Assembly: GCA_003427395.1 (NCBI GenBank)
Contig: BFEA01000003.1
Coordinates: 3,567,684-3,587,913, forward strand
DNA from: Chara braunii
Lineage: Eukaryota; Streptophyta; Charophyceae; Charales; Characeae
Reading direction: 5' to 3'
Length of the DNA: 20,230 bases
Of the stretch, positions 8,291 to 16,757 are shown piece after piece (positions within the stretch are counted from its first letter, which is position 1; the number at the start of each line of letters is the position of its first letter). Made by a program: the position numbers and the translations under genes. A model generated the notes under the pieces. The model saw only the letters and a program-made list of their open reading frames with translations. It searched no databases and was not told the DNA's origin.

Positions 8291-9239
8291 CTCAGTCCTA
8301 TCCTTGAACAGATCCAGGCTGACCCTAGCAGCCAGCCTGATTTCCATGAATGTAAAGGTTTACTTTTCCAACGTTACGAGAAGTACGACCGATTGTGTGT
8401 ACCCAACCATGAGCCTATCCGTACTCACTTCTTGGACTTGGCTCATAGGCGGAGTGGACACTTCGGTTTTAAAAAGACAAACGGAAGTCGATTGCAAAAT
8501 TTTGTATGGCCTGGGATAAAAGAAATGACACGAAAGTTTGTGGCTGAGTGTGAAGTTTGTCAACGCATCAAACCGTTTCGGCAAAAGCCCTATGGGTTGT
8601 TGCATCCTCTTCCTATTCCTGATGGCCCGAGTGAGTCTCTTTCTATCGACTTCACGGACATGGGAAAGAAAAGCAGGAACAAATATTCAAGTAATGGTGA
8701 TCGTTGACCACTTTTCAAAGTTTCTGAATTTGATACCATTACCACCTCACGCCCCAATTGACCTGGTGATCAAGGAGTTTCACAAAAGGTACATTCTGCA
8801 GTGTGGGCCTCCGAAAACTCTTGTGAGTGACCGGGACACTAGGTTCATATGTGCAGATTGGAAGGACTTCACCTCCCAGATCTATGACATCAAACCCAAG
8901 ATGACGTCTGACCGACATCTTGAAGCCAATGGATTGGCCGAGGAGATCAACCAGATTGTGATCCAACTTCTCCGAGCTCTAATTGTGCCTGATCAGAAGT
9001 TTTGGGATAAGGAATTGCCAATTGTGCAAGGATTGTACAACAACTTCATACACTCCTCCACCAGGATCACACCTAATCGGCTGCACCTCAGGTGGCAAAT
9101 TCCCAATCCCCTATCCTACTTGTTTCCTGACCAACTACCTGGCCTAACGCCTGGCCAGCCAGGCTACAGTGCTAAGTTTGATCGCTTGCTCAAAGTTGTT
9201 GTCAACAACTATGGAAAGGCGACACAGTGCCATGATTAA
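8291..9239 (+). pseudogene. Element A integrase zinc-binding and catalytic core
   Basis: The integrase that would join element cDNA to the host chromosome. The first part (to 8707) has the HHCC zinc-binding domain: AHRRSGHFG, then FVWPGIKEM and CEVC. The core follows: Asp in SIDFTDM (8648-8650); then a frameshift near 8690-8700; then VIVDHFSKF, Asp in VSDRDTRF (8829-8831), and Glu in NGLAEEINQ (8940-8942). So D, D and E are all present, but the second D and the E are separated by 36 residues rather than the family's usual 35, through one extra residue in TSDRHLEAN. FPDQLPGL and a TAA at 9237-9239 end this frame. Confidence 0.88.
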
Positions 9240-9833
9240 ACATGCTAACAAAAAGCGCCAGCCTGAACCTTTCATAATAGGAAGTTATATGTGGGTCAAA
9301 ATGTAAGAGTTTTCTGAAGAAGGTGTATCGCGAAAGCTTCTTCCTCGGTATTACGGTCCGTGGAAGGTGCTGAACCAAGTAGGAGATGATTCATCTGGTC
9401 CTTCTTACACAATCGACGTGCCTCCTCATTTGCGCACGTATCCAGTCTTTCACGCGTCGAAATTGTTTCCGTATGAACCACCCGAAACTTTCCGATATCG
9501 AGAATCGATGATTCCCCGCGCAATCAATGGCGGTCACGAGATTAATAGAATTGTCGAGCACAGTGGAAGGGGAGAAACAGACAATACAAAGTCCATTTTC
9601 TATATCATCCATTGCATGACTTTTACCGGATTGCTAAGAAAGACTTGCTGCAGAGTGACCCGCGAGTTGTCAACGCATATGAACGACTGATTAGCTTCGA
9701 ACAGCAACCTAAATTTACTGCTATCCTCACTCCTACAGAACATACCCGATCTCTCTTTGCCATTTACGCTTATGATGCATTATGCAGCTTGAGTTACTCG
9801 CTCGAAGGGACCTCGCTCTTGAGGGGGGGATAG
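9232..9833 (+). pseudogene. Element A integrase C-terminus and chromodomain-like tail
   Basis: The frame after another shift near 9225 encodes the GPY-like part: GSYMWVKM, then TAA at 9307-9309 (after the KM), LLPRYYGPWKVL, SYTIDVPPHLRTYPVFHASKLFPY. Then INRIVEH leads into a chromodomain-like segment. A shift near 9575-9582 moves it to the next frame, YKVHFLYHPLHDFYRIAKKDLL, ending in NAYERLISF. In chromoviruses this module targets chromatin. The usual W-K-G triplet is VHFLYH-like here, so the fold is inferred from position and spacing. The remaining codons run into the purine tract. Confidence 0.7.
9821..9830 (+). other. Polypurine tract of element A
   Basis: GAGGGGGGGA lies three bases before the 3' LTR start at 9834. 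A purine run in this position primes plus-strand cDNA synthesis in LTR retrotransposons. Confidence 0.85.
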
Positions 9834-10812
9834 TGTAATGACCCGCCTTAACACAGACTGAGAACACTGCTGATTTCTGAAGTTCTGCCGATGGAATGGA
9901 TGCTTTGCCGAGATTCCCGCATTCAGGCGGAGCGGCCTGGAAGTCACCGCCCAGGAGGCAAGTAAGCCGCTATATCAAGAGGCCGAGGGAAGAGACCGAC
10001 CTCATTCTTCAGTGTGCAAGTTTGGCGACACGCTGTTGGAGCGCTGCTGTTGGGAGGAAGAAGTCGGGAGCTTCCACCTTGGCTATGGTGGAGCTCTACC
10101 GGTAGGAGGAGGGAGAAGGGGACCAAGGAGGAGAGTGGCGAGGTATCTACCTGGCTATGGTGGACACCATCTTCATCACCTTGTTAGGCGCTGCATCTGG
10201 AAGGCCCCCGTTGGGGTAGTGCCGCACCAAGGAAGCTCGGGGCGAGACAGGCATGGTGACCTAGTGAGCAGCGGCATAGCTGCTTTGCGTTGTCCTTTGC
10301 ACAGGAAGGCAGCGACATAGCTGCTTTGGGTTGTCCTTTGGACAGGAGGGTTAGCCCTCAGTAGTTCGCCATAGCCTCGGCCTACAAAGGGTTAGCCCTC
10401 AGTAGTTCGCCATAGCCTCGGTCTACAAAGGGTTAGCCCTCAGTAGTTCGCCATAGCCTCGGCCTACATGTGAGAGGAAGGAGAAGGATGGCCATGGCTA
10501 TGGTGGACCTCATGTTGTGCCTGCAGTAGAAGTGGGATTCGGACATTGATTTTGGTTCAGCCATTCAACATTATTATTGTTATTTCCTGTTTGAATAAGG
10601 GAGGAGGAGATAAGGAGGAGGAGATTGGTTGGCGAAGAAGACGAACATTATCTTTGGTCTATGCTGGAGTACATCATCTTCTTCTTCTTTCTTAGATCTT
10701 CTTCTCATTCTTTCCCTCTCTCTCCTCTCAAGGTCATTCATTTCTTTTTGCAATTGGACGGCATTGTACTTTCTGATGAATGTATACTTCGAAATTGGCC
10801 AGGATCGTAACA
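9834..10812 (+). repeat. Element A 3' LTR
   Basis: 979 bases from TGTAAT to GTAACA, immediately after the polypurine tract. It carries TATATCAAG at 9971-9979, a purine-rich block, three 41-base units (10348-10470) and a U5 end (10631-10812) that is repeated in reverse at 3160-3342. It lacks the ~450-base block found in the 5' LTR. A possible AATAA-type signal lies near 10593. No matching 5-base duplication was seen outside the two LTR ends. Confidence 0.9.
10348..10470 (+). repeat. 41-base tandem repeat in 3' LTR only
   Basis: Three units begin at 10348, 10389 and 10430 (GGGTTAGCCCTCAGTAGTTC and so on). They are nearly identical, and the 5' LTR has only one. This expansion postdates insertion or occurred in one LTR lineage. 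Confidence 0.92.
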
Positions 10813-10821
10813 GCCCAAAAA

Positions 10822-10914
10822 ATATCACCGTTTGTCTCCTGAGGGTCCATTTGGACTTAACTGATGTTTAGGTACATCCAAGGGGGACCCTAAGGAGCTA
10901 AAACGGTGACATAT
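10822..10914. other. 93-base fold-back sequence next to the 3' LTR
   Basis: Arm 10822-10848 pairs with 10885-10914 over about 26 positions with a few bulges. The key matches are ATAT(C)ACCGTTT with AAACGGTGA(C)ATAT, CTCCT with AGGAG, and AGGGTCC with GGACCCT. The loop (10849-10884) has a smaller TTGGA/TCCAA pairing. It starts 10 bases after element A ends. It could be a MITE or a structured RNA hairpin; no family is recognised. Confidence 0.65.
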
Positions 10915-11589
10915 CCAGGGCCAAATAATTGGGTTTCAATTTCGTTCAAAAAATATAAAATGTCCGTGTTAACAAAATCGCTGTTCTGTGAGAGCATATC
11001 AAGTTTTGTCTTTGTGGATTTCCAGCAGGTGCAGCTCCCCACCAACACCGGAATTGCAGAAGACATTCCGGAATCGTTAAAGACATTCCGGCGGGGAAAC
11101 CGACTCGCACCGTACGTGAGGATAAAAATAGTACAGTCTGGGCTGGCCGGCTTTTGCAATCACCTGGGCACAGGGGTGGGCTGTTGTGCACACCTTAGAC
11201 ACTGATGCTTTGTGATGCAGCCAGGACGTCAGATACAGGGGAAAGGAAGGTTCCAATTGGTATTATTATTAAGTTTATTTCTATTTCACATGCATCTGTG
11301 CAATTGATTTTATTTTTATTTTGATTAGTTGAGGTGTTTACGGACTGCTGACACCTGGGAGCCAGCAATAGGATAGTACTGCAGCAGTCTACCATTTCCA
11401 GTTCTATCTTTTGCTGCTGTTTGAGAACTAGTCGAAGTAGAAGTAGGATCTCTTGCTGCGGTTGTGTACATTCTGTTCACACCACCTGATCGAGCATCTG
11501 AGTACCGTACCGAATATTTATTTATTTATTTATTTATTTATTCTGCATCTCGGTCAGACACAATGCTGTGGTAGGTCCCTGCTAGGAAA
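10915..11589. other. Spacer, no gene recognised
   Basis: AT-rich DNA with a short direct repeat of AGACATTCCGG near 11064 and 11084 (including the palindrome ATTCCGGAAT). An ATTT microsatellite lies at 11516-11542. Open frames under 100 codons on both strands match nothing I recognise. Confidence 0.55.
11516..11542. repeat. (ATTT)n microsatellite
   Basis: An uninterrupted tetranucleotide repeat of nearly seven units. Confidence 0.9.
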
Positions 11590-11678
11590 ACCCGAATAGA
11601 ATGCCCAGTCATTATAGCGGTATTTCGCTCAACTTTCAGCCCAGATGCAGTGATAATGACCGGGCGTTCTATTCGGGT
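11590..11678. other. Inverted repeat with 26-base arms
   Basis: Arms 11590-11615 and 11653-11678 are reverse complements with two mismatches. The 37-base loop begins with a smaller AGCG/CGCT hairpin (11616-11629). It sits about 37 bases before element B's first open frame, so it may be a MITE insertion or a leader structure. Confidence 0.8.
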
Positions 11679-11714
11679 GAAGACGGTAGTGCAGACCATG
11701 ATCTGCTTTAGCTG

Positions 11715-12343
11715 ATGAGTGGACACAGCAGTGAGGAGGAGAGAGCTGGCGAAGGGAGAGTGACACGACAGAGGGCACATAGGATACCCATTGTGCACCA
11801 GGCCTTACCGCCCAGAGGAGAGAGAGCTTTGCGAGCAGAAAGTGCTGCACATTGCAAGCAGTGGTGTAGGGAGGAGGTAGCAGCAGTAGGGCAGGCCATA
11901 GCAGCCGCAATGGCTACAGCAGCAGCAACCGCACACTTGCTGTCTCGCAAGTCTCTTCCAGCAGTGGGATGAGTACAGGTAGTTCCTCAAGTCAGATGGT
12001 TGGCTCGCAGTACAGCCAACCTACTCAACTCACTAGGGAGGCCTTAGAGGCCCAGGAAGCAGAGAACGTTCACTTTCAGCTAGAGAACGAACTCAGCAAT
12101 GTAACTGAAAGGCCAAATAGAGCTAGAATTAGACAGACTAGACTGGAGACCAGGGAGCAGGATAAGGCTGGAATAGAGGGGTCCGATGAGTCTGTCCTAG
12201 ATGACTCTACTAAAGCGCTCAAGGCACGAAAGCTGAGCAAGTACATGGACAGCAAATTGGATGACATCCAGTCTACCCTAGACCAGATATTTAGAGCCAT
12301 CGTGACTGGGAAGGCCAGTCCCATCCACAATAGGCGGGCCTAG
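11715..12343 (+). pseudogene. gag: Element B gag N-terminal region
   Basis: Two frames meet in an ATGA overlap at 11969-11972: 11715-11972 (85 residues, beginning MSGHSSEEERAGEGRVTRQR and containing a long AAAMATAAATA run) and 11969-12343 (124 residues, rich in charged helix, for example EALEAQEAENVHFQLENEL, then KLDDIQSTLDQIFRAIV near the end). A TAG at 12341-12343 closes the second. It resembles the coiled-coil N-terminus of plant Ty3/gypsy Gag by position; no specific domain is recognised. A frameshift near 12325 links it to the next piece. Confidence 0.6.
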
Positions 12344-12362
12344 TGTCAGGGCGCAGCCAACA

Positions 12363-13520
12363 TTGTCGGCGATGTCAGGCACCTGTGTCCCACAGTTTGG
12401 TATCATACCAGGTGGTCAGTCAGCAGTGGGTACACAGGCTCCCGCTTCTTCATCTTCTCATCCAGCTGCTGCAGCTGCAGGGCAGCAGTCGGTCCAGCCG
12501 CTTGTCCAGCAACAGGTACCAGCTGGACCGCAGCAACAGTGGGTCCCAAAGACCGCGTTGTCACCTCCTGAGCGCTTCACAGGGGGCAAGAAGGAGGAGG
12601 ACCTCAACACTTGGTTGAGGACTGTTCCAATGTGGGTAAGGGCTAAGCAGACGCAGCTCGAGCAGGAAGTGATTGTGGCTGCCTCATACCTTAAGGGTTC
12701 TGCAGCAAGATGGCTAGATGGTTCAGTTGCACACAACGACTTTGGTAGGAAGTTTGATGACTGGGCTCAAACCCATACATTAGACTCGTTTCTGGAGTTG
12801 GTAGAACAGCGGTGGCACAACCCTCAGCACGCTCAGCAAGCCACTGACGCGTTGGCCAGATTGGACTCAAAGAAGTACAAGACTGCCCTCGAACTTACCA
12901 ACGCCGTAGAGAAAATCGTCGTTTTCCCAGGGGTGCGCTATGACCTCGAGATCCTCCTGCCCATGTATTTAAGATGTCTTCCTACAGACATCAAGGATAT
13001 GCTGGTTAGCGAGGCAAGCATCGACGTGCACAACTTATCTTCCTTTAGCAAGAAAGCCTTAGACTTAGAGGCAAAGCTAGGGAGTGCGCAGCAAGTGCCT
13101 ATGGATGGGAGAAAGAAGACATTCCCACAAGATTGGAAGAAGAAGGGTAGTCGTCTCATGATGATAGATTCAGAGGCGAATCTGGACGAGATTGACGACA
13201 TTTCCGCACTTGTTGGAGACACAAACATAGGCGGCGAGGAGATTGTAGAGGGAGGAACTCTCGCCAGAGCAATAGCAAAGGGTAAGGCAGTTGACAAGCA
13301 TAAGGGCGGCCAGCAAAAGAGTCAGGGCAAGGACCAGGTTTCTCCCAATGTGCCAACATGGGTGAAAGTTGAACTTGAACAGGGCGTGTGGAGGGACCGG
13401 TACACTCAAGGCGCTTGTATAAATTGCGGCCAATACGGGCACACGCAGTACAAGTGCAAGAATAGTAAGGTATCTCAGAAGATTCCACACACGATGGGTG
13501 TTGGTGGATCTTTAGCCTAG
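12363..13520 (+). pseudogene. gag: Element B Gag capsid and zinc knuckle
   Basis: The longest open frame in the window (385 residues). A Q/A/S-rich head is followed by the capsid core starting near residue 65: ALSPPERFTGGKKEEDLNTW, SAARWLDG, FLELVEQRWHNPQHAQQATD and YLRCLPTDIKDML, matching the usual retrotransposon Gag pattern. A basic region leads to a CCHC knuckle, CINCGQYGHTQYKC, at residues 352-365 (C-x2-C-x4-H-x4-C). The frame ends at TAG 13518-13520. This is the best preserved coding part of element B and would form particles and bind RNA. The start is uncertain because the N-terminal part lies in other frames upstream. Confidence 0.88.
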
Positions 13521-13564
13521 GGAGGTGCTTCTGCGAGCACATCCTAGGGAAACATGCCAGTCCA

Positions 13565-13771
13565 GTACAAGTTATAGCTTCTTCTACTCGTGCTGAAGTG
13601 GAGGATGTTCCCTCACCACTTCAGGAGATGGCGCAAGCTATTGACTCCTTAGTCACCCCGCAGACAAGTCTAGACCAAACAATGCTCTATTTGTTAGATG
13701 TGTCTGAAGCCTTAGAGCACTTGGAAAAGGAGTGGTCAGAGAAAGACCTCGCGAGTCTTGGGTGGCGTTAG
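13565..13771 (+). pseudogene. Element B gag-protease linker
   Basis: An open stretch not delimited by an ATG: VQVIASSTRAEVEDVPSP and so on, an acidic helix-rich linker ending SLGWR and TAG at 13769-13771. It is in the same frame as the protease that follows, and a different frame from gag. No catalytic motif; assigned by position. Confidence 0.6.
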
Positions 13772-14277
13772 CTGAAGGTCCTAGAGGGGAGCGTAGTGGA
13801 AGTCAACGTAGGTGGCCGAAAGTGTGGTGCCTTCGCAGACATCGACTACACGGGAAACTTCATTAGTTGCGACGGTGTTGAGAGGTTGTGGCTTGGGGCC
13901 CGGGTGCAACGGCTGAGTAGAGTTGTAGCTTCTACCTCATCCAACAAGGAGCGCACGGTACTACAAGATTACGTCAAGAACCTCGCTTGCACCTTCTCCT
14001 ATGGAGGAGAGGAATTTAATCACAAGATTTCGTTCCTGGTGAGCGATGACTTACAATTTGAGATGTTGTTGGGTATGTACTACCTTGAGGTTGCAAAGCC
14101 CCAGTTTGAGACCGAAAGATGCTTAAGCATGTGTTGCCAGATGGAAGGACCATTAGACTAGCAAAATACGGGGCTAGCAAGTTAGTGGATTCGTATGGTT
14201 GCATGTGTGCGTATGTGTTTTATAATTACTATAAACAAAACCAAGAGGAGGGTATATATCTGGTCTTTGTCTCTTAG
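13772..14277 (+). pseudogene. Element B aspartic protease, degraded active site
   Basis: A retropepsin-like domain that would process Gag-Pol. The active-site strand reads CGAFADIDYTGNFIS. In alignment with the family's D-S/T-G the Asp remains but the following two positions are Ile-Asp, so the motif is broken. The second strand is FEMLLGMYYLEV. After a frameshift near 14110 the C-terminal part continues (HVLPDGRTIRLAKYGASKLV) to TAG 14275-14277. Longest open piece: 13796-14161 with a GTG first codon, which reflects the limits of the frame and not a likely start. Confidence 0.8.
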
Positions 14278-14309
14278 AAAGGGGAGGCCGTTAAATCACC
14301 CCAGATATA

Positions 14310-15200
14310 GAAGTCATTGTCACCAATTACACTACTTTGTTTGAGGAGCCTGTAGGAGTCGTATAGAGGGAGGTTGTCCATGCCATAGAGATCATTCTAT
14401 GCAGTACAACGCCAAAGGGAATAATCTATAGGATGGCTCCGACCGAGTTGGATGAGCTCCGGTGGCAACTAAAAGAGCTCACAGAGAAGGTGTGGTTGGA
14501 TACGCCATAGTACACCTCCCTACGGTGCTCTAGTCTTATTTATTCCGAAGAAAGGGGGATCACTAAGCATTTGCATTGACTACAGATGCCTCAATGCCAT
14601 CACTGTAAACAATGTTGAGCCTCTACCCCAGATTGACGACCTTGTGGACAGCGTGCAGGGATGTAGGTACTTTACTAAGATTGACTTAAAGTTCGACTAC
14701 CATCAAATTGTGATCAGATCGAAGGATCAACACAAACCGCTTTCCAAACTAGGTACGATCTGTATGAATTTGTGGTGATGCTTGTTGGCTTGTGCAACGC
14801 GCCGGGTACATTCTAGCACGCCATGAACAGGGTATTCCATGACTGTCTAGATAAGTCTATCGTCATGTACCTCGATGACATCCTTAGCTTTAGTAAGACT
14901 ATTGAGGAGCACGTGCAGCACGCTGACCCTATGCTTGGTCTCCTTCGACAAGTATAAGATTGACTTGGAGAATGAAAGTTTGGTCGCACCAAGATTTTAT
15001 ACTTCGGTCATGAGATATCTGCGGACGGGTTAAGCCCGAAAAATGCGAAAGTGGCCAGCATTAGAGACTGGCCACGACCTCAGTCTGTGACGAACGTTAG
15101 GTCCTTCTTGGGGATGACATGCCATTACCGTAATTTCGTGAAGAATTACAACACTGTTGCTGCCCCCTTGACAGACCTAACACGCCTTGACACCCCGTGA
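14310..15200 (+). pseudogene. Element B reverse transcriptase, YLDD kept
   Basis: RT in several frames. First, 14310 onward, YRMAPTELDELRWQLKELTE with stops. Then a different frame (14533-14778) has LFIPKKGGSLSICIDYRCLN and KIDLKFDYHQI (first catalytic Asp kept; neighbouring SG changed to FD). Then a frame from about 14751 has YDLYEFVVM, GLCNAPGTF and MYLDDILSFS (YLDD at 14868-14879, intact). The thumb and connection, ILYFGHEISADGL and SFLGMTCHYRNFV, continue in the same frame to TGA 15198-15200. At least three stops and several indels break it, although the polymerase catalytic triad itself is preserved. Confidence 0.87.
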
Positions 15201-15240
15201 GAGTGACATCTGACGTAAGCCAGTATGGCATATGCGTAAG
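15201..15240 (+). pseudogene. Element B RNase H remnant (deleted)
   Basis: Only the start of the domain survives, VTSDVSQYGI (15203-15232). It then runs directly into sequence that normally lies after RNase H, KADFLDALIKEF. The sequence normally found before TSD is also missing after DLTRLDTP. I infer two deletions removing the connection and nearly all of RNase H (Glu and the later Asp residues are absent). Confidence 0.75.
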
Positions 15241-16187
15241 GCAGACTTTTTGGATGCGTTGATCAAAGAATTTGGCCTATCTGATGAACTAACGAGATCC
15301 ATGGAAGATGCCTGCAAGGAAGACCCCTTGATGATAGACATCATCCGCAAGCTTGAGGTTAAGGACAAAGCTACCTCTAACGAGTTTGTGGTGGTGGACG
15401 GTTACTCTTTCTTGAGAAGGATGGGAATAGAATGTTGTGTTTGCCATCTAGAGTCTTTGCGTATTTATTCTTGGGTGAGTGTCATGATGAGACCGCACGC
15501 TTCGGTTACGAGAAGACGAGCACTAATCTAGTGCAGCATTTTTGTTGGCCCTCTATCTTTATGATGCGAAACGTTACGCACAGACTTGTCAAGTCTGTCA
15601 ATGGGATAAGCCGAGAACTCAAGCACCACTTGGGTTGGTCAAGCCCTTGCGTATTCCCGCTGGTCCCAGACAAAGTGTGTCCATGGACTTCATGGATAAC
15701 CTCGTGACTAGTAAGAGTGGCAAGAGACATATCTTTGTCATAGTAGATCAGTTTATAAAGTACACTAGGTTAGTCGCCATGCTCGAGACTGCAAAGACTG
15801 AGCAGGTCATCAAGTCGTTTATGGACAACTGGTGACGTGACTTCAGACTGCCCAAGTCAATTGTTAGTGATAGAGATGTCCGTCTCACCAGCGAAATGTG
15901 GAAGAAAGCAGCTGAACAGATGGGCAGCCTACTCCAAATTACTTCAGGGAATCATCATGAAGCCAATAGCCAAGCGGCGCAGATGAACCGTGTGGTACAG
16001 CACCTGCTGCAGCACTATATTAGGCCGAGCCAAGAGGATTGGGATGAGAAGCTTCCTCTCATCGCCAGCCTATAAAACAACGCAGTTCATAGCACCACTG
16101 GTGTCTCTCCAAATGCGCTGCACTTGGGTTGGAAGCCTAGATCAATGTTAGACTTTCTCCTCCCTGAAAACCGACCAGACGTGTCAC
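15232..16187 (+). pseudogene. Element B integrase, catalytic Glu lost
   Basis: Integrase in three frames. 15232-15531 has FGLSDELTRSMEDA and then runs toward the zinc domain, which continues in a second frame from 15432: ECHDETARFGYEKT, where the second His is Arg (CGC). A third frame (15542 on) has CQVCQWDKPRTQAPLG, SMDFMDNL (first catalytic Asp, 15686-15688), VIVDQFIKYTRL, a TGA at 15833-15835, IVSDRDVRL (second Asp, 15869-15871) and NSQAAQMNR. The catalytic Glu position is Ala (GCG, 15977-15979). A TAA (16074-16076) lies in SL*NNAVHS. Inactive as encoded. Confidence 0.87.
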
Positions 16188-16757
16188 TTGGAACCATTAA
16201 CGCATGAGAAAATGTTGCAGCAGGCTGTTGAGCATATCAGGAAAGCTCAAGATGCTATGATAGCATTTGAGAACAAACACCGTCGACAGTCCTCATTTCA
16301 GGTAGGGGAACAAGTCTGGGTTAAGTCTAGTGAGCTAGGACAGGAATTCAACATCTCTAGAAAACTAATGCCTCAGTACTTTGGTTCTTGGGAAATCCTA
16401 GATATTGTGGGTAGTGATCAAGATGGTCCCTCCAACGTGATAAGAATCCCCGGTCACCTGCGCACTTACCTTGTTTTCCACGCTTCCAAGCTTGCACCTT
16501 TCACTGAGACAGATCAGTTCCCATCAAGGACATCAATGCTGGCCCCGACCATGGGTGGCCAAGTGGACATCGACGACATAGTGGATCATCGAGACTTGCC
16601 TGTTCCCAAACCAACTGGCAGAGCAAGACCGCCGAAACCTGCAAGGGAATACCAGGTCAGATTCAGGCATCATACGGATCCAAACGAAGGTCGTTGGTTC
16701 ACGAAGGAGAAGCTGACAAAGACAGCACCTCAGGTTGTGGGGAAAGCTCCTGCGTAG
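16188..16757 (+). pseudogene. Element B integrase C-terminus and chromodomain-like tail
   Basis: An open frame of 189 residues: EKMLQQAVEHIRKAQDAM, FQVGEQVWVKSSELGQEF, KLMPQYFGSWEILDIVG (GPY/GSW-like fold), GHLRTYLVFHASKLAPF, then HVD-like VDIDDIVDHRDL and YQVRFRHHTDPNEGRWFTKEKL. The last part is spaced like a chromodomain (three strands, then a helix TKTAPQVV) but has FRH where the family has W-K-G. In chromoviruses this tail directs integration. The frame ends at TAG 16755-16757. Unlike upstream parts it has no internal stop. Confidence 0.82.

Larger units (their letters stand above)
1647..10812 (+). mobile_element. Element A: decayed Ty3/gypsy LTR retrotransposon
   Basis: A full-length but inactive element. 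Both LTRs start TGTAAT (1647 and 9834) and the 3' LTR ends GTAACA at 10812. Inside, in order, are leader, gag with a displaced CCHC knuckle, aspartic protease, reverse transcriptase, RNase H, integrase with HHCC and DDE motifs, a chromodomain-like tail and a purine tract before the 3' LTR. The order protease-RT-RNase H-integrase defines Ty3/gypsy; the chromodomain-like tail suggests a chromovirus. Flanks GGCAC (1642-1646) and GCCCA (10813-10817) do not form a clean 5-base target duplication. At least seven in-frame stops and several frameshifts interrupt coding. Confidence 0.9.
11715..16757 (+). mobile_element. Element B: degraded Ty3/gypsy retrotransposon
   Basis: A second element, different in sequence from A: gag with CCHC, linker, protease, RT, a remnant of RNase H, integrase and a chromodomain-like tail in Ty3/gypsy order, all on the plus strand. 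Frames change at least nine times, and RNase H is largely deleted. No pair of LTRs, purine tract or primer-binding site could be found with confidence, so the limits given are coding limits only. It lies about 900 bases after element A's end; no nesting is apparent. Confidence 0.88.
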
